NCBI GenBank assembly: GCA_964506245.1
Contig: CAZDKK010000008.1
Coordinates: 55,918-119,917 of the forward strand
DNA length: 64,000 bases
Direction of reading: 5' to 3'
DNA from: CAZDKK01 sp964506245
GTDB lineage: Bacteria; Eisenbacteria; RBG-16-71-46; CAIMUX01; WJJG01
Shown: piece by piece, positions 1 to 8,134 of the stretch
How the letters are laid out: each line of letters starts with the position of its first letter
Position numbering within the stretch: position 1 is the stretch's first letter
Translations under genes and position numbers: made by a program
Notes under the pieces: model-generated
The model's database searches: none
The model's input: the letters and a program-made list of their open reading frames with translations, nothing else
Told to the model about the DNA's origin: nothing

Positions 1-69
1 GCACGACAAGTCTCTGGCTTGTTGCCGCGTAAGCTGAAACGCGAGGTCCTCCGGAAACCTGTCAGCGCT

Positions 70-94
70 GCGCCTGACCTGCCGGGTCAGGTGC
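70..94. other. Short hairpin left of the insertion sequence
   Basis: GCGCCTGACC (70-79) pairs with GGTCAGGTGC (85-94) around a 5-nt loop, with one G-U pair. No T tract follows, so it is not a standard intrinsic terminator. It lies in 123 bases with no recognisable gene, just outside the left end of the IS66 element. It may belong to a target-site structure or to the tail of a gene beyond the window edge. Confidence 0.35.
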
Positions 95-201
95 CTCATA
101 TCGACCGCATAGAGCGCTGCAAGGTAAGCGCTCCACCAACCCCATCTCGTTGACCTGACGGACGTGGCGGAGACTGGCCCTCGAGAAGGGAGGGCCAGAG
201 C

Positions 202-612
202 ATGGAAGCAGGTGTCGGAAGAAAGCTGACTTCGAAGCGGGCGCTCTGGTTCGAGCATCTTCGTGGCTGGCAGGCGAGCGGCGAGAGATTGGGCGCTTAC
301 GCGGCCGGGCACGGCCTTTCGCAGCGGGCGGCGTATTGGTGGAAGGCGTATCTACGCGACCGGGGACTATTCGCTGAGCAGCCTGAGGCCTGCGACCGCC
401 CCAGCCTCATGCCACAGCCGCCCGGACGGCCTTGGGCGCCGGCGAGAGATCTCAAGTTCATCGCCGCCCGCCTGGCCCGCGCAGACGATGAGCACCGGCG
501 AGCGCAGCCCGGCGTGCGGATTCACTTCCCCAACGGCATCGTGCTCGAAGTGGGGCGCTCGTGTCTGGGAGCTCTGGACACCGACCTGGCCACCCGACTG
601 GCGGCGCTCTGA
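202..612 (+). CDS. tnpA: IS66 accessory protein TnpA
   Basis: A 136-residue small basic protein of the IS66 TnpA type. The N-terminal half (about residues 10-50, with WFEHLRGWQASG and LSQRAAYWWKAYLR) has the short helix-turn-helix expected of this DNA-binding accessory protein. The C-terminal part (about 100-125, with VRIHFPNGIVLEV) is the conserved hydrophobic end of the family. A strong ribosome site GGGAGGG lies 8-14 bases before the ATG. Its stop codon overlaps the tnpB start (TGATG), which implies translational coupling. TnpA is needed together with TnpB and TnpC for transposition in studied IS66 members; its exact role is not settled. Confidence 0.85.
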   Translation: MEAGVGRKLTSKRALWFEHLRGWQASGERLGAYAAGHGLSQRAAYWWKAYLRDRGLFAEQPEACDRPSLMPQPPGRPWAPARDLKFIAARLARADDEHRRAQPGVRIHFPNGIVLEVGRSCLGALDTDLATRLAAL

Positions 613-971
613 TGATGCGGCCGCGGGAGGATCTGGCGCAGGTGTTCTTGGCCCGTGAACCGGTCGACCTGCACAAGTCGATCAACGGTCTCGCCGTGGA
701 GGTCGAGGCGGTCATGGCCTTGGACCCGTTCGAGCCGCACCTGTTCGTCTTCTGCAATCGGCGGCGCGATAAAGTCAAGATCCTCTACTTCGAGGGCAAC
801 GGCTTCGTGCTGTGGTACAAGCGGCTCGAGAAGCAGAGATTCTATTGGCCCGCTGAAGGAGCGGGAGAGGTCATCACCCTCAGCGGCCGGGAACTGAACT
901 GGCTTCTGGATGGCTACGATCTGTCGCAGCTCAAACCGCGCAGGAAGTTGACCTTCAGCACCGTATTGTAG
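612..971 (+). CDS. tnpB: IS66 accessory protein TnpB
   Basis: A 119-residue protein with the compact IS66 Orf2 signature: VDLHKSINGLAVEV near residue 20, then LFVFCNRRRDKVKILYFEGNG and LWYKRLEK around residues 40-70, and FYWP just after. This is nearly the whole usual length of about 115 residues. The ATG at 612 overlaps the tnpA stop. An earlier in-frame ATG at 561 would add 17 residues unlike the family, so 612 is preferred. No enzymatic function is established; it is required with TnpA and TnpC for transposition. Confidence 0.9.
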   Translation: MMRPREDLAQVFLAREPVDLHKSINGLAVEVEAVMALDPFEPHLFVFCNRRRDKVKILYFEGNGFVLWYKRLEKQRFYWPAEGAGEVITLSGRELNWLLDGYDLSQLKPRRKLTFSTVL

Positions 972-1006
972 TTCATCTGCCGAGAGGAGCTGTTGATGTA
1001 CAAGTC

Positions 1007-2701
1007 ATGGTGGTCTCGCCTCAGACCCTGCCGGATGACCCCGAGCGACTCAAGCTGCTCGTGACGGAGTATTCCGAGCGTCATGCAGCCCTGAAGCAAG
1101 AAGTGGCCGTCCTCGCGGAAGAAGTTGGCGAGAAGGGTTCGGCCTTGGCAGAACTCCAGCACCTGATCGCAGAGCAGCGGGCCGAGAACGCGTGGTTGCG
1201 CGAGCAGCTTCAGCTGCTGCGGCAGAAGCACTTCGGGGCCAGTAGCGAGCGGCTCTCCGAAGAACAGCTCTTGCTGATGCTGCAGGCGGAGGGCGTGGAC
1301 GTAGCCCGTGAGGGTCCGGCGCCTGCGGCGGGTGCCGTCACCGTCAAGGAGCACGAGCGTGCGCGCGGTGGACGTCGGCCATTGCCCGAGGCCTGGCCAC
1401 GGATCGAGGTGCTGCACGATCTGCCCGAGGATCAGAAGATCTGTCCCCGGGATGGACAGCCGCTGAAGCGGATCGGAGAAGAGGTCAGCGAGCAGCTGAG
1501 CTACACGCCGGCGCAGATGCGGGTCTTGAGACACGTGCGTCCGAAGTACGCTTGCCCGGTCTGCGAGGAAGGCGTGGCGATCGCGCCTGCTCCTCCCCAG
1601 CTGATCCCGAAGAGCATGGCCGCGCCCAGTCTGCTGGCCCACGTGGCGGTGGCGAAGTACGCGGACGCCCTGCCGCTCTATCGGCAGGCGAAGATCTTTG
1701 CGCGCCACGGGGTGGATCTGCCCCGCTCGACGCTGGCGAGTTGGATGATCCGCAGCGGGGAGGCGGTGCAGCCGTTGATCAACCTGCTGCGCGACGAGTT
1801 GCTGCAAGGCTTCATGATGCAGTGCGACGAGACGCGCCAGAAGGTACTCAAGGAGCCGGGCAAGTCGGCGCAGAGCTGGTCCTACATCTGGGCGCAGCGG
1901 GGTGGCGCCCCTGGGGCGCCGGTGATCCTGGTCGACTACGACCCCTCGCGCAGCGGCGAAGTGCCCAAGCGGCTGCTGGCCGGTTTTGATGGGGGCTATC
2001 TGCAGGTCGACGAGTACGCCGGGTACGACGCCTTCTTCCGCGAGAACCCCGGGGTGCGGCGGGTCGGATGTTGGGCGCATCTGAGGCGGAAGTTCCAAGA
2101 GGCCTTCAAAGTCCAGCAGCAGGCGAAAGGCAAGCGCGGCAAGTCGCGTCAGAAGCAGTTGAAGACCAGCAAGGCCCTCGAAGGGCTGAACTGGATCCGC
2201 AAGCTGTACGAGATCGAACGGCAAGCAGCCGGCCTGAGCGCCGAAGAACGTCACCAACTGCGGCAGGCTCGCGGCCAACCAATTCTGGTGGCGATCAAGA
2301 AATGGTCGCAACAGGTGCAGCCGCAGGTGCCGCCGAAGTCGCTAACCGGCCGGGCGCTGGGCTACCTGTCGGATCACGGGGTGAAGCTGGTCCGCTATCT
2401 CGAGGACGGTCGCCTGGAGATCGACAACAATGGCGTGGAGAACGCGATCAGGCCCATAGCTCTGGGTCGCAAGAACTTTCTGTTCAGCGACACGGTCCGC
2501 GGTGCGGAAGCAGGGGCGAATCTCTACAGCCTGATCGAGACGGCCAAAGCCAATGGGCTGGAGCCGCAGGCCTACCTGTGCCTCGTCTTCCGCGACCTGC
2601 CCTCCGCCACGTGCGTCGAGGACTACGAACGGCTTCTGCCGATGCGGTGGACTGCGGGCGCCGTGCGCGCGGCCCTCGACGAGGGCGGAATCCCAACGTA
2701 G
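1007..2701 (+). CDS. tnpC: IS66 DDE transposase TnpC
   Basis: The 564-residue transposase that cuts and joins the element ends. Order of parts: coiled-coil leader with LREQLQLLRQKHFG (about 60-85); zinc-binding region with two Cys pairs (CPRDGQPL and CPVCEEG, about 147-185); catalytic DDE core with D274 (MQCDE), D335 (QVDEYAGYDAF), the CWAHLRRKF helix, and E478 (NNGVENAIRP); and the C-terminal LYSLIETAKANGLEP segment. All three acidic residues and the full length are present, so the enzyme looks intact. The Shine-Dalgarno-like GAGAGGAG near 982-989 is far from this ATG, so the true start is less certain than the product. Confidence 0.93.
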   Translation: MVVSPQTLPDDPERLKLLVTEYSERHAALKQEVAVLAEEVGEKGSALAELQHLIAEQRAENAWLREQLQLLRQKHFGASSERLSEEQLLLMLQAEGVDVAREGPAPAAGAVTVKEHERARGGRRPLPEAWPRIEVLHDLPEDQKICPRDGQPLKRIGEEVSEQLSYTPAQMRVLRHVRPKYACPVCEEGVAIAPAPPQLIPKSMAAPSLLAHVAVAKYADALPLYRQAKIFARHGVDLPRSTLASWMIRSGEAVQPLINLLRDELLQGFMMQCDETRQKVLKEPGKSAQSWSYIWAQRGGAPGAPVILVDYDPSRSGEVPKRLLAGFDGGYLQVDEYAGYDAFFRENPGVRRVGCWAHLRRKFQEAFKVQQQAKGKRGKSRQKQLKTSKALEGLNWIRKLYEIERQAAGLSAEERHQLRQARGQPILVAIKKWSQQVQPQVPPKSLTGRALGYLSDHGVKLVRYLEDGRLEIDNNGVENAIRPIALGRKNFLFSDTVRGAEAGANLYSLIETAKANGLEPQAYLCLVFRDLPSATCVEDYERLLPMRWTAGAVRAALDEGGIPT

Positions 2702-2728
2702 GCGGGGTGCGGTTTACGTATCGCTTAC

Positions 2729-3382
2729 GAAGGAGAGACGTCTCAGCGTTCCCCCGGCTGTTTCCGTAGAGCCCGTGCTCGTGTGCGCCAGCGGAGTGAC
2801 CGAGGCCGTGCGGAAGAGCGGGTTCTTCACCCGGATCCTGACACTCAGAGACATCGTGCAGTCAGCCAATCCAGCGGGGACCAGGCAGTTCGACGATGCG
2901 TATCGCGGCAGCGAAGAAAGCGTCACCGGTGGTGGCACTGACCGAATGCGGCGGGCGAAGGCCAGGTTCGCTGGCTGGCGCGGTCTCGCCAGAGGGAACA
3001 GGGCGATTCGCGCATTGCGAGACCTTGGCCAGGATTCCCAAACCCTCATTGCGGAAGTCCTGAGGGATGTCTGAGATTGTTCGCACGCCTTTCAGGCCAT
3101 CCCGAAAGGGTGCGCAGAGTCCCCACGCCGATGCTGCTCCTTGAGCCGCTTGGCTCTCCTAGCATTTCGCCGATCTCGGGCCCGCCGCCGCTTGTCCTCG
3201 GATCTGCCCCCGGCCATGCTGCCACCTCCCCCGTATCTACATCCCCCCGATGGGGGTGGCACAGAGGCTCATCGATCCGCAACCGAGACCCCCGCGGGCG
3301 CCGTGGTGATAGCGGTGGGGAGGGCGTGGCGGATAGAATGTCCGGGTTCGCGATCCCGACAGGGCAGGTCGAAGGAGGCAGG
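2729..3382. other. Non-coding gap between IS66 and the SWIM/SNF2 gene
   Basis: No gene could be supported here. Open frames exist on both strands, but none resembles a known family or has a ribosome site. The last 30 bases hold the ribosome site of the next gene. The stretch may contain remains of whatever the insertion sequence disrupted. Confidence 0.4.
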
Positions 3383-4108
3383 ATGGCTCAGCCCACCAAA
3401 CACAAGAGCGAACTCCCCAGGGTTGCCAGTGCGGCGGACCTCTTCAGGCTGGCCAGCCACCGCGTTGTGCGTCGAGGCCTGGCCTACGCGCGGGGTGGAC
3501 GGGTGACGGCTCTGAGCACGGTTAACGGGCGCCTGGAGGCGCGGGTCGAGGGCACCCGGAGCGAGCCCTACCTGGTCCGTCTCGAACACGATGCGGAGGA
3601 GTTCCTCTCGAGCTGCACTTGCCCGTTCGACTGGGAGCCCTTCTGCAAACACGCCATTGCCGCACTGGCGGTGTATGGCGGACTCCACCAGGGGCTGGCG
3701 ACCGCCGGTGTGGTCGCACCGGAGACCGAGACGGAGAGCGCCGAGATCCAGGTGCGCCGGGAGCGCGGGCGCAAGGAGAACTTCCGCATCCGGCGGCGAG
3801 AGGGCAGCGGGTACTTCGGCGTCTACGAGGTCTCGTCCGGGTCGGGTGCGACCTATGAGATCGAAATCCGATCGCTCACGCAGCGCTGCAATCGGTGCTC
3901 CTGCCCGGACCATGCTTCCTCGGATCTGGGTACCTGCAAGCATATCGAAGCTGTGCTCGCCGCACTCGGCAAGCGCGGCCGGCGCGCGTTCACGACCGCA
4001 TGCCGCCGGCCGCCCGCGGCTTCTTCGATGCCGAGGGCAACCTGCTCGGCGATCCATCGAGGCACCTGCCCGATCTGCTGGCCCGGGCGCGCCGGATCCG
4101 CGACCTGA
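3383..4108 (+). CDS. SWIM zinc-finger protein, N-terminal part of a split SNF2 helicase
   Basis: The reading frame opens at an ATG preceded by GAAGGAGG with 6-nt spacing. It carries two SWIM-type zinc sites: CTC-x7-CKH (about residues 76-90) and CSC-x10-CKH (about 172-188). SWIM fingers bind DNA or proteins and commonly precede the helicase core in bacterial SNF2 proteins. Up to about residue 200 (ALGKRGRRAF) the sequence reads as a normal linker. The last ~40 residues are Cys/Pro/Arg-rich and look like out-of-frame translation, while the matching linker (MPPAARGFFDAEGNLLGDP) continues in the -1 frame as the next gene. The natural product is therefore probably one SWIM-SNF2 protein broken by a one-base change near 3985-4000, or two coupled proteins. 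Confidence 0.7.
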   Translation: MAQPTKHKSELPRVASAADLFRLASHRVVRRGLAYARGGRVTALSTVNGRLEARVEGTRSEPYLVRLEHDAEEFLSSCTCPFDWEPFCKHAIAALAVYGGLHQGLATAGVVAPETETESAEIQVRRERGRKENFRIRRREGSGYFGVYEVSSGSGATYEIEIRSLTQRCNRCSCPDHASSDLGTCKHIEAVLAALGKRGRRAFTTACRRPPAASSMPRATCSAIHRGTCPICWPGRAGSAT

Positions 4109-6372
4109 TCGTCTACGGCGACGTCCAGCAGTTCGTTGATGCCCTGGCGGCCGAGCGCGAGACGGAGCGGCGGCGCGAGGAGGTGGCGCAGCGGATTCTC
4201 GCGGCCGGGACGCGCATCCCCGGTGTCAGGGCGCGCCTCTATCCCTATCAGCTCGAAGGGGCGGCCTTCCTGGCGGCGGCCGGACGCGGCCTATTGGCTG
4301 ACGACATGGGTCTGGGCAAGACGATCCAGGCGATCGCAGCAACCCGCGTGTTGCTGGATCGCGGGGAATTGCAGCGGGCGCTCATTGTCTGCCCAGCGTC
4401 GCTGAAGTCACAATGGGCGAGCGAGATCCAGCGTTTCACTGGGCTCGAGTGCCAGATCGTCGGTGGCGGCGTGCCGCAGCGCCTGGCGCAGTACGAGCGG
4501 CGGGCTACGTTCACGATCGCCAACTACGAGCTGGCCGTGCGCGACGGCCAGGCGATCCGCGAGCTGGCCCCCGATCTCCTCATCCTGGACGAGGCCCAGC
4601 GCATCCGGAACTGGCGTACGAAGACGGCCGAGGCGATCAAGAGCATCCGCAGCCCCTTCGCCTTCGTGCTGACGGGCACCCCGCTCCAAAATCGGCTCGA
4701 CGACTTGTACAGCGTCATGCAGGTTGTCGACCGGCGCATCCTGGGACCGCTCTGGGCGTATAACGAGAGCTTCGTGGTGCGAGAGCAGGGCGGCAGTCGC
4801 ATTGCGGGCTATCGCAACCTTGATGAGCTGCGACGCCGCCTGCGACCGCACATGCTGAGGCGCACGAAGGAAGAGGTCCGACTCCAGCTTCCGGAGCGGG
4901 TCAATTCACGCATTGGAGTGGAGATCACTCCGGCCCAGCGCAACTTCATGGAGGAAGCGCTGATGGCCGCCGCCCGCTACGCGTCGCTGGCCGGACGGCG
5001 CCCGCTCACCCCCGAGGAAGAGCAGCGGCTCTTCATGGCGATGCAGAAAGCGCGCATGGCCTGCAATGCCGCCGGACTCATCGACAAGAAGACCGCGGGA
5101 TCGCCGAAACTCGATGAGTTCGAGGAGCTCATCCGGGACCTGTGTCTCGAACGGGGTCGCAAGGTGGTCGTCTTCAGCGAGTGGGAGCGCTTTGGCCGCA
5201 TGGCGGCGCAGCGGGCCGAGCGGCTGGGGATCGGTTTCGTACGCCTGCACGGTTCCGTGCCCGCGGCCAGGCGGGGGGATCTGATCGAGCGCTTCCGCAG
5301 CGATCCCGAGTGTCCGATCTTCTTCTCGATCGATGCCGGCGGCGTCGGGCTCAATCTGCAGTTCGCGAGTACACTGATCAACCTCGACCTGCCGTGGAAT
5401 CCCGCGGTGTTGGAGCAGCGCATCGGACGCCTGCACCGGCTCGGCCAGAAGGAACCCGTTCACGTGCTGCTGCTCGTTGCGGACGATTCCTTCGAGAGCG
5501 GGCTCGAGTCGACCTTGCGCAACAAGCGCACCCTCTTCGATGCCGCCATGGATCGGCAGAGCGCCAACGACGAGGTGACCGCGCCGTCGAGCTGCCTGAC
5601 GACGGTTCGCGAGGCGCTGTTCGAGCTGCAGCCGGAGTCGGAGTCGGAGTTGGGTTCTGAAGCGGATTCGGAGGTGGAGTCGGACACGTGCGCGAGCGCG
5701 AGCGGTGAGAGTCCGTCGGCGGAAGTAGCCGCGCGCAAGGCGACCGAGCTACTCGGGCCACGGGTGCGCAAGGTGATTGCCATGCCCACGGGTCAGCTCG
5801 TGGCGCTGGTGGACCGGGTGGACGAAGTCGTCAGAGATGCGGCCGGCCGCGCCGGCCTGGTCGCCATCGATGAGCGCGTGGAAGCCATGCTCGATCCGCT
5901 CGGCGCATCGCCGTTCCAGGGTGCGCGGACCGTGCTGGACCGCACGGCCGGGATGAGCCCAGACCCCGGCTCAGAAGCTGGCGCGGGCACCGGCGAGGCT
6001 GTGAGCGCCGAGCGCGCCGAGCGGCAGGCAGTGGCGCACCGGAAGCTGGCGGCGGCGAGGACGTTGGCCGCTGCGTCGTTGGGCGCCGAGGCCATCGAGC
6101 AGGCCTGCGCGTGCATGACCGAGGCGCTGCGGGCGCTTGTCTTGGGAGACGATTCGCCCTCCGCTCAGACTCAAGGACTGCCGCCGGCGCGCCTGTTGTA
6201 TGAGGTGCTCGTGCCACGGGGCCTGCTCACACTCGAACAGTCTGCCCTCGTGTCACGGGCAGAGGGGCTGAGCAGAGCCTATGCAGGGGCGGCCCAGCCG
6301 GTGGGGGCGGAGCTTGTCCAGACGGTGCTCGGCGATGCCGAGCGCTTGCTGGAGCAGGTGGCGCGGGGCTAG
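4000..6372 (+). CDS. SNF2-family helicase/ATPase
   Basis: A SWI2/SNF2 superfamily 2 motor that remodels protein-DNA complexes by ATP-driven translocation. Visible motifs, numbered from the ATG at 4000: LLADDMGLGKT with Walker A Lys107; D197-E-A-Q200 as motif II; LTGTPLQNRLDDLY as motif III; VVVFSEWERF, GVGLNLQ and the QRIGRLHRLGQ arginine-finger motif VI in the second RecA lobe. A Glu/Ser-rich linker (ESESELGSEADSEVESD) separates the motor from a C-terminal helical region of about 230 residues with no recognised fold. The frame overlaps the preceding SWIM frame, and an in-frame opening exists upstream to 3895. The ATG at 4000 is chosen because MPPAARGFFDAEG is where family-like sequence begins. 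Confidence 0.85.
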   Translation: MPPAARGFFDAEGNLLGDPSRHLPDLLARARRIRDLIVYGDVQQFVDALAAERETERRREEVAQRILAAGTRIPGVRARLYPYQLEGAAFLAAAGRGLLADDMGLGKTIQAIAATRVLLDRGELQRALIVCPASLKSQWASEIQRFTGLECQIVGGGVPQRLAQYERRATFTIANYELAVRDGQAIRELAPDLLILDEAQRIRNWRTKTAEAIKSIRSPFAFVLTGTPLQNRLDDLYSVMQVVDRRILGPLWAYNESFVVREQGGSRIAGYRNLDELRRRLRPHMLRRTKEEVRLQLPERVNSRIGVEITPAQRNFMEEALMAAARYASLAGRRPLTPEEEQRLFMAMQKARMACNAAGLIDKKTAGSPKLDEFEELIRDLCLERGRKVVVFSEWERFGRMAAQRAERLGIGFVRLHGSVPAARRGDLIERFRSDPECPIFFSIDAGGVGLNLQFASTLINLDLPWNPAVLEQRIGRLHRLGQKEPVHVLLLVADDSFESGLESTLRNKRTLFDAAMDRQSANDEVTAPSSCLTTVREALFELQPESESELGSEADSEVESDTCASASGESPSAEVAARKATELLGPRVRKVIAMPTGQLVALVDRVDEVVRDAAGRAGLVAIDERVEAMLDPLGASPFQGARTVLDRTAGMSPDPGSEAGAGTGEAVSAERAERQAVAHRKLAAARTLAAASLGAEAIEQACACMTEALRALVLGDDSPSAQTQGLPPARLLYEVLVPRGLLTLEQSALVSRAEGLSRAYAGAAQPVGAELVQTVLGDAERLLEQVARG

Positions 6373-6563
6373 CGGCGGTGGCCAGGCGGTACTGGGGCAT
6401 GACTTGGATGGGTCGGACTCCAGAATGTCGCCCTCGGCTGTCTGGCCTTGCCCGATCTGACGGCACGAAGGTCCTGGGTGCCATGAGTCGACGAATCGCC
6501 TGGTTCATCGAGCAGATGCAATCGCCAGGAAGCCGCGCGATTTCAGGCCAGTGAAAAATCGTC

Positions 6564-6591
6564 TTGACTATTTTGCAGGATAAGTTATTAT
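6564..6591 (+). promoter_or_regulatory. Sigma70-like promoter, probably leaderless transcript
   Basis: TTGACT (6564-6569) and TATTAT (6586-6591) are separated by 16 bp, close to the bacterial consensus, inside an A/T-rich pocket that contrasts with GC-rich surroundings. The next gene starts at 6598, only 6 nt after the -10 box. Transcription would start at or next to the ATG, so the mRNA would have no leader and no ribosome site. None is visible upstream. Confidence 0.6.
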
Positions 6592-6597
6592 AGCCAC

Positions 6598-7818
6598 ATG
6601 CTGGCACGCGAACCCTATGTCCATATCTGGGAAGAACTTGCTGCCGAGAAGCGCATGGTGCTTCTGGCCGGGCCGCGGCAATGTGGCAAGACCACGCTGG
6701 GAAAGATGATCGCCGCACGGTTCACCAACAGCCTCTACTTCAACTGGGACGTCCTCACCGACAAGCAGAAGCTCATCGCCGATCCCTACTTCTTCCAGAA
6801 CATCGGAAGAAAGGACGCGTCCACGCCGCTGGTCTTGTTCGACGAGATTCACAAGTACAAGGACTGGAGGAACTATCTCAAGGGTGTCTACGACCGCTTC
6901 CATGACGGGTACCATTTCCTGGTTTCGGGAAGCGGGCGACTCGATCTCTATCAGAAGGGCGGGGATTCCCTGGCCGGTCGCTACTACCCCTTCCGCCTGT
7001 GGCCGCTCACGCTCGGGGAACTTCACAAGCAGGGCAACACGTTCGATCGCTTCAGGCAGGATCCGCTGCTGGTGTGCGCCCGGGACCGGGAAGACTGCCA
7101 GGCAACGTGGCGACGCCTGTCCTCATTCAGCGGCTTTCCTGAACCCTACCTGGCCGGGAGAGCGACCACATACCGACGCTGGTCAAGCGCATACCATCGC
7201 CAGCTCATCCGCGAAGACATCCGGGATCTGACGGACGTCAAGAACATCGACGATTTGGAGATCCTGTTCGCCCTCCTACCGTCCAGAGTGGGGGCGCCGC
7301 TGTCGATTCCCAGCCTGAGCGCCGATCTGAAGGTCGCCTACAACACCGTGAAGAGCTGGCTCGGCATCTTCGAGCGGTTCTATCTCACCTTCACCCTGAC
7401 CCCTTGGACGGCCCAAGTCAGCCGTGCGATCCAGAAGGAACGCAAGGTCTACGTATTCGACCACGCCCTGATCGAGGACCCGGGGGTGCGGTTCGAGAAC
7501 ATGATCGCACTGGAGCTGTTTCGCGCCGTCTCCAACTGGAACGACCTTGGCCTCGGACGTTTCGGGCTTCACTACATCCGCACCAAGGAGGGTCGCGAAG
7601 TCGACTTCCTGCTGGTCGAGAAACGCAAGCCCCTGCTGTTGATCGAGGCAAAACTCGGGGACACGACTCCCGAGGTCAGCCTGAAACGGTTCCAGACGGC
7701 CTTGTCAATTCCCGCCGTCCAGCTCGTCGACGAGGATGACGGCTACCGGCTCCTGGACAACCATGGCCGGCCGGTGCTGGTGGCGCCCGCCGCCTGGTGG
7801 TTGCCCAACTTGCCGTGA
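6598..7818 (+). CDS. AAA ATPase with DUF4143 C-terminal domain
   Basis: A 406-residue protein with an AAA_14-type ATPase at the N-terminus: Walker A GPRQCGKTT (25-33), Walker B LVLFDEIHK (78-86) and sensor-like LVSGSGRLDL (about 110-120). The C-terminal DUF4143 region ends with D336 followed by E350-x-K352 (EVDFLLV...LIEAKL), the pattern of a PD-(D/E)xK nuclease-like fold. The family is widespread, often horizontally acquired, and found near mobile and defence genes; its cellular role is unknown. The near-consensus promoter and lack of a ribosome site point to leaderless expression. A GC-poor upstream pocket also suggests acquisition. Confidence 0.88.
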   Translation: MLAREPYVHIWEELAAEKRMVLLAGPRQCGKTTLGKMIAARFTNSLYFNWDVLTDKQKLIADPYFFQNIGRKDASTPLVLFDEIHKYKDWRNYLKGVYDRFHDGYHFLVSGSGRLDLYQKGGDSLAGRYYPFRLWPLTLGELHKQGNTFDRFRQDPLLVCARDREDCQATWRRLSSFSGFPEPYLAGRATTYRRWSSAYHRQLIREDIRDLTDVKNIDDLEILFALLPSRVGAPLSIPSLSADLKVAYNTVKSWLGIFERFYLTFTLTPWTAQVSRAIQKERKVYVFDHALIEDPGVRFENMIALELFRAVSNWNDLGLGRFGLHYIRTKEGREVDFLLVEKRKPLLLIEAKLGDTTPEVSLKRFQTALSIPAVQLVDEDDGYRLLDNHGRPVLVAPAAWWLPNLP

Positions 7819-7823
7819 GATCC

Positions 7824-8024
7824 TGCTCGGATGAGCTGTGCCCGCTGCTGAAAGCCCTCGATGCAGCCACGACCGTGTCAACGCCGAGGGTCTCGGACGG
7901 ATGCGTGGACGTCGAGATCGCCGACTACGCCTGGCCGGAAAAGCGGGTGCTCGTCTTCATCGGCGGGATGTCGGCCAGGCTGCACGGCGACCCCCGGCAG
8001 AGCGCGGTCGACCGGACGCGACTT
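7824..8024 (+). pseudogene. Relic of an endonuclease-fold C-terminal domain
   Basis: The frame reads CSDELCPLLKAL, then VEIADYAWPEKRVLVFIGG, then a helix with HGDP and VDRTRLE. This resembles the last ~65 residues of Vsr/DUF559-like nuclease domains at the C-terminus of some phage-defence helicases, where a strand with a conserved Asp and a second strand ending in DG flank the active site. There is no start codon or ribosome site of its own, and the frame runs out of similarity at about 8024. It overlaps no other gene, so I treat it as the truncated tail of a lost larger gene. The assignment rests on pattern only. Confidence 0.35.
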
Positions 8025-8042
8025 GAGCATCGAGCGGTGTGT

Positions 8043-8070
8043 TTGATTTCCACGGTCTGGCTGCTACAAT
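8043..8070 (+). promoter_or_regulatory. Promoter for the 8135 secreted-protein gene
   Basis: TTGATT (8043-8048), 16-bp spacer, TACAAT (8065-8070). The predicted start of transcription near 8077 leaves a leader of about 58 nt that contains the ribosome site GGAGGGAGAAGG just before the ATG at 8135. Confidence 0.5.
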
Positions 8071-8134
8071 CTGTGCGCGATCCAAGGCGCAGCGCATGAA
8101 ACGAGAGTGCTCGGACTCCGGGAGGGAGAAGGTC

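Larger units (their letters stand above)
124..2728 (+). mobile_element. IS66-family insertion sequence, complete
   Basis: The element carries the three IS66 genes in the usual order and strand. Its ends are imperfect inverted repeats: the left end opens GTAAGCGCTCC at 124 and the right end, read inward from 2728, opens GTAAGCGATAC. The first seven bases are identical and about 15 of the first 22 match. The GTAAGCG tip is typical of IS66 ends. The 8 bases outside each end (GCTGCAAG and GAAGGAGA) are not a direct repeat, so the expected 8-bp target duplication is absent; the flanks may have rearranged since insertion. Confidence 0.88.
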
